DNA from: Robbsia andropogonis
Lineage (GTDB): Bacteria; Pseudomonadota; Gammaproteobacteria; Burkholderiales; Burkholderiaceae
Direction: 5' to 3'
Length of the DNA: 64,000 nt
NCBI RefSeq assembly: GCF_000970345.1
Contig: NZ_LAQU01000012.1
Location: 62,001 to 126,000, forward strand
Shown: positions 43,411 to 51,917 of the stretch, piece after piece
Numbering within the stretch: the first letter of the stretch is position 1
Layout of the letters: each line of letters starts with the position of its first letter
The notes under the pieces: model-generated
Seen by the model: only the letters and a program-made list of their open reading frames with translations
The model's database searches: none
What the model was told of the DNA's origin: nothing
Program-made: the position numbers and the translations under genes

Positions 43411-44403
43411 ATGACTTTGTTGAAAGTGCGAGATCTTGCCGTGCAATTTACATCGCACGACAAAAGCACCGTACAGGCGGTCAATGGCGTCAGTTTCGAT
43501 CTGGAGCCTGGTAGCACCTTGGGCATCGTCGGCGAGTCAGGCTCCGGCAAAAGTCAGAGTGTATTGGCGATCCTGGGCTTGTTGGCGGAGAATGGTAAGG
43601 CGAGCGGTAGCGCGTTGTATCAAGGTCAGGACTTGTTGACGATGTCGACCCGGACCTTGAATGGGATTCGCGGCAACCAGCTATCAATGATTTTTCAAGA
43701 TTCGATGACCTCGCTCAACCCCTATCTGACTATCGAACGACAGATGACGGAGGTACTCGAATTGCATAAGAAGATGACCCGACGCGAGGCCAAACGCCGA
43801 TGCATCACGATGTTGGAAGCAGTCCGCATTCCCGAGGCGGCCCATCGGATCGGGCAGTATCCGCACGAGCTATCAGGCGGCATGCGTCAACGGGTGATGA
43901 TCGCGATGGCCTTGCTATGCGAGCCGCAAGTGTTGTTCGCCGACGAGCCGACGACCGCCCTGGACGTCACCGTCCAGGCACAGGTGCTCGAATTGCTTCG
44001 CGAATTGCAGCACGACTTTGGCACGGCAATCGTCTTGATCACGCACGACTTGGGGGTGGTAGCAGGATTGTGTGAAAAGGTGATGGTGATGTATGGCGGC
44101 AGTGTAATGGAGCACTGCAGCGCCAGCGCCCTCTTCGCCCGGCCATCACATCCCTATACCGTCGGACTGCTGGAAGCATTACCACGCTTGGACCAAACCG
44201 ACGCCGCGCTGGTCGCTATTCCCGGCAATCCACCGAATATGGCCCATCCGCCGACGGGATGCCCTTTCCACCCACGTTGCGCGATGGCGATGCCCGATTG
44301 CGGCGAAGCGCAGCCGCCCCTCACGGCTTTCGGAGACGACGCGTCGTGGCAGCGTGCATGCTATCGACCCGTCGTTGATGTACGGGAGTTCCATCATGCA
44401 TGA
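43411..44403 (+). CDS. oppD: Oligopeptide ABC transporter ATPase (OppD type)
   Basis: A 330-residue ATPase subunit. Walker A is GESGSGKS (41-48), the Q-loop region is MIFQDSMTSLNPYLTI, the signature is ELSGGMRQRVMIAMAL, and Walker B is VLFADEPTTALDVT. The C-terminal OppD/F extension contains HPPTGCPFHPRCAMAMPDC, with the cysteine cluster that often binds an iron-sulfur centre. It lies 5 bp after oppC and overlaps oppF by 8 bp. Confidence 0.96.
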   Translation: MTLLKVRDLAVQFTSHDKSTVQAVNGVSFDLEPGSTLGIVGESGSGKSQSVLAILGLLAENGKASGSALYQGQDLLTMSTRTLNGIRGNQLSMIFQDSMTSLNPYLTIERQMTEVLELHKKMTRREAKRRCITMLEAVRIPEAAHRIGQYPHELSGGMRQRVMIAMALLCEPQVLFADEPTTALDVTVQAQVLELLRELQHDFGTAIVLITHDLGVVAGLCEKVMVMYGGSVMEHCSASALFARPSHPYTVGLLEALPRLDQTDAALVAIPGNPPNMAHPPTGCPFHPRCAMAMPDCGEAQPPLTAFGDDASWQRACYRPVVDVREFHHA

Positions 44404-45397
44404 TGCACCGATTTTGCAAGTCCGCGATCTGCGTGTGCATTTCAAGGTCAAGCCGGCGCGTTCGCTACCATGGAGCCGCGCGCGGCAGTTAAAGGCGGTT
44501 GACGGCGTGAGTTTCGATTTATATGCCGGCGAGACCTTGTGCGTCGTGGGCGAGTCAGGCTGCGGCAAATCCACGCTGGCACGGGCGATCCTGAATCTGA
44601 TACCACGCACCGACGGCTCGGTGGCCTGGATGGGAAAGACGCTTGATACCGGTACGGACAAGGCCTGGCATGCGACACGAAGCGACATGCAGATTATTTT
44701 TCAAGATCCGCTGGCCTCGCTCGATCCTAGAATGACGGTCGGACAGATCATTGCCGAGCCACTGCAAGTGCATCGTCCGAATATGTCACAGGCTGAGAGA
44801 GTGACGCAGGTCAGGAAGATGATGGTCAAGGTAGGCTTACGGGAAGACATGTTGAACCGTTACGCCCACGAATTTTCGGGCGGGCAATGTCAGCGTATCG
44901 GCATCGCACGGGCCTTGATCATTGCACCAAAGCTGGTCGTATGTGATGAACCCGTGTCGGCCCTGGATGTTTCGATTCAGGCCCAGATCGTCAATTTGCT
45001 GAAAGCAATGCAAAAGGAGATGGGGCTGGCATTGATCTTCATTTCTCACGACCTCGCGATCGTAAAGCACATTGCGGACAGGGTGCTTGTGATGTATCTG
45101 GGGCATGTAATGGAAATGGCGGATAAAAACAGTCTGTATGGCATGCCTAGGCATCCCTATACGCAAGCACTTCTATCGGCTATTCCGATCGCCGACCCAC
45201 TCGCCGCACGCAACAAAAGCGTGCACATTCTTGCGAACGATATTCCAAGTCCGATCAATCCGCCGGAAGGCTGCGTGTTTCATACGCGTTGCCCGATAAG
45301 CGAAAAACGCTGTGCCATCGAGACGCCCGTGCTGCGTGCTGTTCAGGCCGGCGGAATCGATAGTCGTGTTGCATGCCTGCGCGCCGATACCGCGTGA
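44396..45397 (+). CDS. oppF: Oligopeptide ABC transporter ATPase (OppF type)
   Basis: 333 residues from the ATG at 44396, with ACGGGAG upstream; an earlier frame start (44354) lies in oppD. Walker A is GESGCGKST (52-60), the Q-loop is QIIFQDPLASLDPRMTVG, the signature is FSGGQCQRIGIARAL, and Walker B is LVVCDEPVSALDVS. The C-terminal cysteine cluster is PEGCVFHTRCPISEKRC. It completes the five-gene opp set and converges on atoE. Confidence 0.96.
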   Translation: MHDAPILQVRDLRVHFKVKPARSLPWSRARQLKAVDGVSFDLYAGETLCVVGESGCGKSTLARAILNLIPRTDGSVAWMGKTLDTGTDKAWHATRSDMQIIFQDPLASLDPRMTVGQIIAEPLQVHRPNMSQAERVTQVRKMMVKVGLREDMLNRYAHEFSGGQCQRIGIARALIIAPKLVVCDEPVSALDVSIQAQIVNLLKAMQKEMGLALIFISHDLAIVKHIADRVLVMYLGHVMEMADKNSLYGMPRHPYTQALLSAIPIADPLAARNKSVHILANDIPSPINPPEGCVFHTRCPISEKRCAIETPVLRAVQAGGIDSRVACLRADTA

Positions 45398-45521
45398 GTT
45401 GGTGCTTCGATGTCTCCTGAAGGGCGGTCGCACATGGACGCTATTTTTGAGGCACCTATCTGTGGGCCGGGCCGCGAGTACGGTCTCGCTGTTGACGAGA
45501 ATGATGGCATGGCATGCCATG

Positions 45522-46974
45522 TCACGGCATGACGGGGGGATGATACGTCAACGTGCTCGCAAGTGCCCATAACATGAAGATCACCAACGGCAGGTGCACG
45601 ACCAACTGAATAAAGGTAAAACCAACGACATCCCTTGCACGAAGTCCGAGCACACCCAGCAAAGGCAGCATCCAGAAGGGGTTGATCAGGTTGGGCAATG
45701 CCTCCGCTGCATTGTAGACCGTCACCGCCCAGCCAAGATGTACATGCAGGAGCTTGGCGGCCTCGATCACATAAGGGGCTTCAATGATCCACTTCCCACC
45801 GCCCGAGGGAACAAAGAATCCCAGCACCGCCGAGTAGATCCCCATAACCGCAGGAAATGACGACTGCGAGGAAACGGCTACGAAGAAGTGCGACAAATGG
45901 TCTGCGAGCGGCAGACCCGTCGCCCCATTCGCTTTAGTCAGCATGTAGGCAATGCCGCCATACAGCGGAAACTGAATCAATACTCCCGCAACTGACGGCA
46001 CGGATTTCGCGACCGCGTTGAGGAAACGGCGCGGACGCCAGTTCAGCAGCATGCCGAGCAGAAGGAACAGGAAGTTGTAGGTGTTGAGGTTCGAGATGGC
46101 AATCAGGGGATTTTTCGTACTGAATTCATGCCACGCCCAGATGCCGCCGAGTATCACAATGAAAATGGAAACCAAAGGGCTGTATTCGAGCCAATCGCCA
46201 GGACGCAATGGCTTCTTGACTTGCAGTTCGTCGTCGTCGAGCGAAATACCCGAGATCAGCCGCGGTCTTGACTCGTTGCTCGCCCGGCGCAGATAAATAG
46301 GCGATCAACAGGGATATGACCGTCAGGGCCGCGGCCATCAGCATGGACTGCGAAAGGAAGATCGTTTCAGAAAACGGAATGACACCGGTGATGGCAAGAA
46401 GGGCCTTGGGCAGACTATCTGGATTGGCCTGAAGCTGCGCTGCCGAAGAACTCAGTCCTAAAGCCCAGGTTGCTCCCATGCCGAGGTATGCTGCCGCTCC
46501 CGCCGCGCGATAGTCCATCCGCAGATCACTTCTTCTGGCCAACGCACGTACCAGCAAACCGCTAAAGATCAGACTGACGGCCCAGTTGAACAGCGAAGCA
46601 ACGATACTGATCAATGCGACGAAGGCAACCGCTGCCTTTGCCGAGGACGGAATGCGCGCCAACCAGCCAATGAACTTTGATGCCGGGGGCGAAACAGCAA
46701 CCACGTAACCTGAAATGGCGACCACGGCCATCTGCATGGTGAACGGGATAAGGCTCCAGAATCCGTCTCCGAAGGCAATGCCCACACGTTGAACTGGCGA
46801 ACCAATTGCGATCGCACCCAGTGCAACCACGATCACTGCGATGGCCGCAAAGATGTAGGCATCGGGAAACCACTTTTCAGACCATTTGGTTACACTGGCG
46901 GCCATCCGTTCGAGTTTCCCGCCCTCTTTCCCTAGCGGGGCTTGTACCATTTTTGCGTTGAACATCTTCTTCAT
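45522..46974 (-). pseudogene. atoE: Short-chain fatty acid transporter AtoE, frameshifted
   Basis: Two overlapping frames make up one gene. The upstream part (46974-about 46250) has the start of the SCFA transporter family (WSEKWFPDAYIFAAIAVI, SLIPFTMQMAVVAISGYVVA). The downstream part (ending 45522) has FLLLGMLLNWRPRRFLNAVA and FFVPSGGGKWIIEAPYV. At GGG (complement of 46249-46251), removing one G joins DLG directly to ISLDDDELQVKKP in the downstream frame and restores a 483-residue protein. AtoE brings short-chain fatty acids such as acetoacetate or butyrate into the cell. AGGAGACG precedes the ATG. Decay or sequencing error; a three-base run is too short for efficient phase variation. Confidence 0.88.
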
Positions 46975-47246
46975 CTATCGTCTCCTTCCATGAAGGTGCA
47001 TCCGCTGTCTTTTCGCTTATAACCTTGCACAGCAGCGGCCCGGTCCACCAGCGCGGTGCCAATCGCCTTGAAGACGGTCAATGCCCGTCATTCGCGCGGC
47101 CTTCGGCTTGCTACCGACACAGGTCCGCGAGCGTACCTTTGAAATCACTATCAGGATATTCCGGGGTAAATCGCTGGCTGCTCATGCACTTCCTCCTATG
47201 CGCAAATCATAGGCCAGAAATGTCTACCGTACCGCAGGAAGTCCAT
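46975..47246. other. Divergent region between atoE and the TetR gene (left part)
   Basis: About 270 bp between the atoE start and the promoter of the TetR gene. Apart from the short frame at 47111-47185 I see no gene. The right side leads into the promoter and palindrome at 47247-47305, which may also control atoE. Confidence 0.45.
47111..47185 (-). other. 24-codon reading frame with strong ribosome site, possible IS3 orfA remnant
   Basis: The ATG at 47185 is preceded by AGGAGGAA at 7-bp spacing. The frame begins MSSQRFTPE, reminiscent of the start of IS3-family OrfA transposases (commonly S-x-Q-R-F/Y-T-P-E-F-K), then diverges and stops at 47111. No terminal repeats or further transposase sequence are seen. 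It may be a truncated insertion-sequence relic or a chance frame. Confidence 0.3.
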
Positions 47247-47275
47247 TTGACAATGTTCCGAGATCCATATATATT
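47247..47275 (+). promoter_or_regulatory. Sigma-70 promoter of the TetR gene
   Basis: A perfect -35 TTGACA (47247-47252) and a -10 TATATT (47270-47275) are separated by exactly 17 bp. The start point would be near 47282, in the spacer of the palindrome, giving a leader of about 24 bases. The -10 lies within the left palindrome arm. Confidence 0.75.
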
Positions 47276-47305
47276 GGAAACGATCATTTCCAATATATAT
47301 GGATC
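47262..47305. promoter_or_regulatory. 44-bp palindromic operator, perfect 19-bp arms
   Basis: Left arm 47262-47280 and right arm 47287-47305 are exact reverse complements with a 6-bp spacer. The right arm ends directly at the ATG of the TetR gene (47306), and the left arm covers the -10 element. This is the classical geometry of a TetR autoregulatory operator. The core is AT-rich (CCATATATATTGGAAA). Confidence 0.85.
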
Positions 47306-47923
47306 ATGCCCACCCTTTCCGATGACAGTTCAACACGGCGGCCCCGAGGCAGGCCCCGTGAATTCGACGAAGTGCCTTTTCTCGATGCGGCGATCATGCT
47401 ATTTCGCCGTCGCAGCTTCAGTGGCGTAAGCATCAGTGACATCACCCACGCGACAGGGCTGACGGCAGGAAGTCTGTACAAGGCCTACAAAGACAAAGAA
47501 GGTCTCTTCGCTAAAGCGTTGGCCCGCTATATCGAACAACGAGAAGTGAGCCTTCGCGAAAGACTCGATCAAGCGAAAGACGGGAAGAGCAAGATTGCCG
47601 AACTGCTACGCGCTTATGTCGCGTTGAGCCAGGGCAAGGACGGCAAGCTCGGCTGCATGGTTGTCGCCGGCGTCATCGATCTGGAGCAACTTGGCGCTGC
47701 GTCGGAGGTGCTGAGTCGCCAACTGGACCGGCGCAGGGCGATGCTCGAAGCGTTGATTATGGAGGGATGCCATGATGAATCGATCCCCGCGCACATCGAC
47801 TGCCGCGCAGCGGCTGGGGTGCTCCTCGCGCTGCTGCAAGGTATGCGTGTCGTGGCCAAGGCATCAACGCTCACTGACGATGGAGAGGCTTTCGTGCGTC
47901 GGGCGTTGAAGCTGCTGGAATAG
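47306..47923 (+). CDS. TetR family transcriptional regulator
   Basis: A 205-residue protein with a basic N-terminus (RPRGRPREFDE), the TetR helix-turn-helix (FLDAAIMLFRRRSFSGVSIS, ITHATGLTAGSLYKAYKDKE) and a helical C-terminal domain resembling TetR_C for YxaF/LmrA-like regulators (GKLGCMVVAGVIDLE). The ATG abuts a perfect palindrome and there is little ribosome site. It is followed 2 bp later by a small-transporter gene and then a hydrolase, so the three probably form an autorepressed operon. Divergent atoE may share the operator. Confidence 0.93.
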   Translation: MPTLSDDSSTRRPRGRPREFDEVPFLDAAIMLFRRRSFSGVSISDITHATGLTAGSLYKAYKDKEGLFAKALARYIEQREVSLRERLDQAKDGKSKIAELLRAYVALSQGKDGKLGCMVVAGVIDLEQLGAASEVLSRQLDRRRAMLEALIMEGCHDESIPAHIDCRAAAGVLLALLQGMRVVAKASTLTDDGEAFVRRALKLLE

Positions 47924-47925
47924 TC

Positions 47926-48354
47926 ATGTACGTCATCATCGCTCTGCTTGCCGGTGCAATGCTGCCGTTGCAAGCGATTTTTAATGCACGCATGGGCAAT
48001 GCACTCGGCTCGCCAATTTGGGGAGCCATGGTGTCAGCAATCATTTCGTCGATCGCTTTAAGCGCCGTCGGATTTAGCCTCACGGGCTCAATACCGCGAG
48101 GGACACACTTACAAACGCTACCCGTCTGGGCATGGCTCGGCGGTTTCTGCGGCGTCATTACGTTGGCAGGCGTCGCCGCCTGCACCCCTCGCCTTGGCGC
48201 AGCCGCAATGGTGGCTTTCGTGGTTGCTGGCCAAGTCGCCTTTTCGATTGCGCTCGATTGCTTTGGCTTGTTTGGTGTATCAGCGCAACCGATTACCCTG
48301 CAACGTGCCATTGCCGCGGTTCTGGTGTTGGCAGGTGCGGCTCTCATTCGTTAG
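47926..48354 (+). CDS. DMT superfamily YdcZ-type membrane protein
   Basis: A 142-residue protein with five hydrophobic segments, matching the YdcZ (DUF606) group of half-size drug/metabolite transporters: LPLQAIFNARMGNALGSPIW near the start, and WLGGFCGVITLAGVAACTPR in the middle. The terminal helix is AIAAVLVLAGAALIR. It probably works as a dimer in the inner membrane; substrate unknown. It starts 2 bp after the TetR stop, which indicates co-translation and suggests efflux of the compound sensed by TetR. Confidence 0.92.
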   Translation: MYVIIALLAGAMLPLQAIFNARMGNALGSPIWGAMVSAIISSIALSAVGFSLTGSIPRGTHLQTLPVWAWLGGFCGVITLAGVAACTPRLGAAAMVAFVVAGQVAFSIALDCFGLFGVSAQPITLQRAIAAVLVLAGAALIR

Positions 48355-48364
48355 GATTTTCAAG

Positions 48365-49249
48365 ATGCCGTCTCTGATGCTTCCGGATGCTCCCTTAGGT
48401 TTTACCCATCAGTTTGGTCGGGTGAATGATCTGCGGTTTCACTATGTAACAGGGGGACTGGCAAATGGCCCTGCCCTGGTTCTCCTGGCTGGATTTCCCG
48501 AAAGCTGGTTTGCTTGGCGTCACGTCATGGCACACCTCGTTAATCGGTACCGGATTGTCGCCATCGACTTACCTGGGCAAGGTGACAGCGACAAACCGCT
48601 ATCGGGCTACGACACGCAAACGGTCGCCCAGCGCTTGCACGACTTTGTTGCCTCCCTCGGCTTAGACCGTTATTACCTTGCGGCACACGATGTGGGGGCC
48701 TGGGTCGCCTTTCCCTATGCGATGATGTTCGGGGATGAAATCCGCGCGCTAAGCCTCATGGATTCCGGTATTCCAGGTGTATCGCTTCCGGAAATGCTGC
48801 CTTCGTCTTCCAGTAAGTCATGGAAGACCTGGCACTTCTCATTCCATGCCGTTGCGGACCTGCCCGAATCCCTGCTCCAGGGTCGTGAACGAATCTACCT
48901 CGAGTGGTTCTTCAGAGAGAAGACCGCCAATCCTGCCTGCTATGGTGACGTTGAAATCACCGAGTATGAGCGCCTGCTTAAAGCACCTGGTGGCTTACGC
49001 GCGGGACTGGCTTTTTATCGGTCCTTGTCGGAATCGGCGACACAGAACAAGGCTCTGGCGCAAACGGCGCGATTGATCATGCCTGTTTTGGGACTGTCCG
49101 CGGATCAAGGCTCCATTCCAGACATGGCAGCAACCCTTCGACCGTATGGGGACAACGTGCACAGCGAGACAATCGCGGCCTGCGGACACTTCCAGCCTGA
49201 AGAGCAACCAGAAGCCGTCGCTAATGCGTTGGCGCACTTCTTTCAATAA
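48365..49249 (+). CDS. Alpha/beta hydrolase, epoxide hydrolase-like
   Basis: 294 residues from the ATG at 48365, 10 bp after the transporter gene; the longer frame from 48194 lies inside that gene. Motifs: oxyanion-side VLLAGFPESWFAWRHVM, IAIDLPGQGDSDKP, nucleophile Asp in AHDVGAWVAFPYAM (Asp instead of Ser indicates epoxide hydrolase or dehalogenase type), and catalytic His in ACGHFQPEEQPE. The TetR-YdcZ-hydrolase order suggests a detoxification operon for an epoxide or similar xenobiotic (inference). Confidence 0.88.
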   Translation: MPSLMLPDAPLGFTHQFGRVNDLRFHYVTGGLANGPALVLLAGFPESWFAWRHVMAHLVNRYRIVAIDLPGQGDSDKPLSGYDTQTVAQRLHDFVASLGLDRYYLAAHDVGAWVAFPYAMMFGDEIRALSLMDSGIPGVSLPEMLPSSSSKSWKTWHFSFHAVADLPESLLQGRERIYLEWFFREKTANPACYGDVEITEYERLLKAPGGLRAGLAFYRSLSESATQNKALAQTARLIMPVLGLSADQGSIPDMAATLRPYGDNVHSETIAACGHFQPEEQPEAVANALAHFFQ

Positions 49250-49271
49250 CGTGGGCGGACTACCGTTGAGC

Positions 49272-49310
49272 AAAAAAGTCGTTGATCATTCGAGTTGAAC
49301 GATCAACGAC
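49272..49310 (-). terminator. Rho-independent terminator after guaA
   Basis: A perfect 10-bp stem GTCGTTGATC (49278-49287) / GATCAACGAC (49301-49310), extendable inwards past one mismatch. In the minus orientation it is followed by a run of six T (complement of 49272-49277). It lies 41 bp beyond the guaA stop. It could also end the plus-strand hydrolase transcript, though with a weaker T stretch. Confidence 0.85.
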
Positions 49311-49350
49311 CAAATTAAATAACATTAAAAATCAGTTATTTAAAATTCCC

Positions 49351-50940
49351 TCACTCCCACTCGATCGTCGCCGGTGGCTTCCCTGAAATGTCGTACACCA
49401 CGCGATTAATCCCCCGCACTTCATTGATAATGCGGTTCGACACATGCCCAAGCAGGTCATGCGGCAGGTGGGCCCAGTGGGCGGTCATGAAGTCCTGCGT
49501 TTGCACGGCGCGCAATGCCACAACGTAGTCATACGTCCGCCCGTCGCCCATCACGCCGACACTCTTCACCGGCAGGAACACGGCGAATGCCTGGCTGGTC
49601 AACTCGTACCATGTCTTGCCGGTCTTCTCACAAGCAAAACGCGGATCACGCAGCGTCTCGATAAAGATCGCATCCGCATGGCGCAGCAGGTCCGCGAACT
49701 CGCGCTTCACCTCGCCCAGGATACGCACGCCCAGACCGGGCCCTGGGAACGGATGGCGATACACCATGTCGTGCGGCAATCCCAGCTCGATGCCCAGCGC
49801 CCGCACTTCGTCCTTGAACAGCTCGCGCAACGGCTCGACCAGCTTCAAATGCATGTCTTCCGGCAGACCACCGACGTTGTGGTGACTCTTGATCTTTGCC
49901 GCGCCTTTCTTGCCGTGCCCCGCGGATTCAATAACATCCGGATAGATCGTGCCTTGCGCCAACCACTTTGCCGACGTCAGCTTAGCGGACTCTGCCTTGA
50001 ATACCTCGACGAACTCGCGACCAATGATCTTCCGCTTCGCTTCCGGGTCACTGACGCCCGCGAGCTTGCCAAGAAAATCCGCGCTTGCGTCCACATGAAT
50101 GACCTTCACGCCAAGATTGTCCGCGAACGTCTTCATCACCTGCTCTGCCTCATTCAAGCGCAGCAAGCCATGATCGACGAACACGCAGGTCAGTTGATCG
50201 CCGATTGCCTGGTGCAGCAACGCAGCAGCGACCGATGAATCCACCCCACCGGACAAGCCCAGGATCACCTGCTCGTCACCTACCTGCGCGCGGATCTTCT
50301 CGACCGCTTCCGAGACGTAATTACCCATCTCCCAATCGGCCTTCGCCCCGCAGATATCCAGTACGAAACGGCGCAAGATCGACGTACCCTGCTTCGTATG
50401 CGTGACTTCAGGGTGGAACTGCACCGCGTAGTAACCCTTGTCCTCGTTCGCCATCGCGGCGATCGGACAGGACGGCGTGGAGGCCATCAACTTGAACCCG
50501 TCCGGCAACGCTTCTACCTTGTCACCATGGCTCATCCATACATCCAGCATGCCGTGACCTTCCGCGGTCGCGTAATCCTGGATGCCCTCCAGCAATTTCG
50601 TATGCCCGTGTGCGCGCACCGCCGCGTAACCAAACTCGCGCGTATTGCTGCTCTGGACCTTGCCGCCCAACTGCTCGGCCATTGCCTGCATGCCGTAACA
50701 GATCCCGAACACCGGCACGCCCACCGTAAAAACCGCATCCGGTACACGCGGCGTATCGCCTTCGGTAACCGAGCTCGGGCCTCCGGACAGAATGATGCCC
50801 TTCGGCGCAAATTCGCGAATGAAAGCCTCGCTCACGTCATACGGATGGATTTCCGAATAGACCTGCGCTTCACGCACACGGCGGGCAATCAGTTGCGTAA
50901 CCTGGGAACCGAAATCGAGAATAAGGATCTTGTCGTGCAT
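49351..50940 (-). CDS. guaA: GMP synthase (glutamine-hydrolysing)
   Basis: 529 residues from the ATG at 50940; an ATG four codons upstream is less likely. It converts XMP to GMP using ATP and glutamine. The class I glutamine amidotransferase domain has catalytic C81 in [11 protein letters not shown] and His/Glu in [10 protein letters not shown]. The ATP-pyrophosphatase domain has the PP-loop LSGGVDSSV, and the C-terminal dimerisation domain ends [18 protein letters not shown]. Last gene of the guaB-membrane protein-guaA cluster, closed by a strong terminator. Confidence 0.98.
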   Translation of the reverse strand: MHDKILILDFGSQVTQLIARRVREAQVYSEIHPYDVSEAFIREFAPKGIILSGGPSSVTEGDTPRVPDAVFTVGVPVFGICYGMQAMAEQLGGKVQSSNTREFGYAAVRAHGHTKLLEGIQDYATAEGHGMLDVWMSHGDKVEALPDGFKLMASTPSCPIAAMANEDKGYYAVQFHPEVTHTKQGTSILRRFVLDICGAKADWEMGNYVSEAVEKIRAQVGDEQVILGLSGGVDSSVAAALLHQAIGDQLTCVFVDHGLLRLNEAEQVMKTFADNLGVKVIHVDASADFLGKLAGVSDPEAKRKIIGREFVEVFKAESAKLTSAKWLAQGTIYPDVIESAGHGKKGAAKIKSHHNVGGLPEDMHLKLVEPLRELFKDEVRALGIELGLPHDMVYRHPFPGPGLGVRILGEVKREFADLLRHADAIFIETLRDPRFACEKTGKTWYELTSQAFAVFLPVKSVGVMGDGRTYDYVVALRAVQTQDFMTAHWAHLPHDLLGHVSNRIINEVRGINRVVYDISGKPPATIEWE

Positions 50941-51119
50941 CGTGGCTCGCATGTGACCATGCGCTGAATTGGAATGTTATAGGAGCGCTACTCGCGTCGC
51001 GTTTTCACGCCACGCGTTGAATCTTGTCCAACGCGCACTTGCGCGCCGGCATGCCATTGGCGTCATCGGTTCGCGCCTGGCCGCCGATGGCTGGCATGCT
51101 GCGATCGCGCAACCATTGG

Positions 51120-51911
51120 CTAGAACGACGGCGGCACCGGCCGTGTGACTGGCGCTTCGGACGCCGGGGTTCCTGGTGTCGATGGCGGCAACGTCCCCCC
51201 CTCGACCAGTGCATGCCGATCCTCTTGTGTCGGAATATCGACAGTACGCGTCGCGCGAACCGTTCCTACTTCTTCGGCAAAAGGATTGGCCGTTGTATCC
51301 CGTGAAGCTGCCGCAGGCGGTGTACCGATATACGGATCCCGATCGACCGCCCCGTAGACCGCACGCGGAGAACCGTAAAACATCGGTGTCCCTCCCTGCT
51401 CGGTCATGCCGCCGAAACGGCTTCCCGAGGGATGGCCATCGCTCGACTCCGCCGCGCGTTGACGCCTAAGTGCCTCACGCGACGCAGACCGTGCCTCGGA
51501 CAGGTCACGGCGTTCGCGACGACCGACCATCGAAGCCAGACGCGCCTGAATCAAACCAAGCAAGATAACCAATACGGCGTAGGCGGGTACGACAAACGCC
51601 GGCCCCGGCTCCAGCACCGGCTGATGATAGGTAAGCTGCCAGATCAATACCGTGGCGCCGGCAAGCCAAAGGATGTGCCCCGAGACCCAACCGATCGTCG
51701 CAGTGGCAGACCCGCGGATCATGCCGGCCAACAACATCCAGGTAAAACCCAGAAGCAACACGCCCAGCAATTGCCCGATCAGCGCCGGAGAACTGGCAAG
51801 CGGCGCGAGCGGCGCGGACACCGCCAACCAAGGTGTCATCAGAAAAAATAGCCCGAGCAACGCGACAGTTACCGCGTTGATCGCGAGGAACGTCCGTAGC
51901 AAGGGCTTCAT
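51120..51911 (-). CDS. Hypothetical four-helix membrane protein between guaB and guaA
   Basis: 263 residues. The N-terminal half has four hydrophobic segments (about 5-33, 44-66, 73-95, 103-123). The C-terminal half is soluble and rich in Arg, Ser, Pro and Thr, with no recognisable domain. The ATG lies 6 bp after the guaB stop, so it is co-transcribed. Membrane proteins of this layout occur between guaB and guaA in related bacteria, but I know of no function. A link with purine synthesis would be inference. Confidence 0.75.
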   Translation of the reverse strand: MKPLLRTFLAINAVTVALLGLFFLMTPWLAVSAPLAPLASSPALIGQLLGVLLLGFTWMLLAGMIRGSATATIGWVSGHILWLAGATVLIWQLTYHQPVLEPGPAFVVPAYAVLVILLGLIQARLASMVGRRERRDLSEARSASREALRRQRAAESSDGHPSGSRFGGMTEQGGTPMFYGSPRAVYGAVDRDPYIGTPPAAASRDTTANPFAEEVGTVRATRTVDIPTQEDRHALVEGGTLPPSTPGTPASEAPVTRPVPPSF

Positions 51912-51917
51912 CGCCGA

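Noticed and set aside
45509-45520. A perfect 12-bp palindrome (ATGGCATGCCAT) between convergent oppF and atoE
   Set aside because: No loop or T-run, so not a clear terminator; such short palindromes are common.
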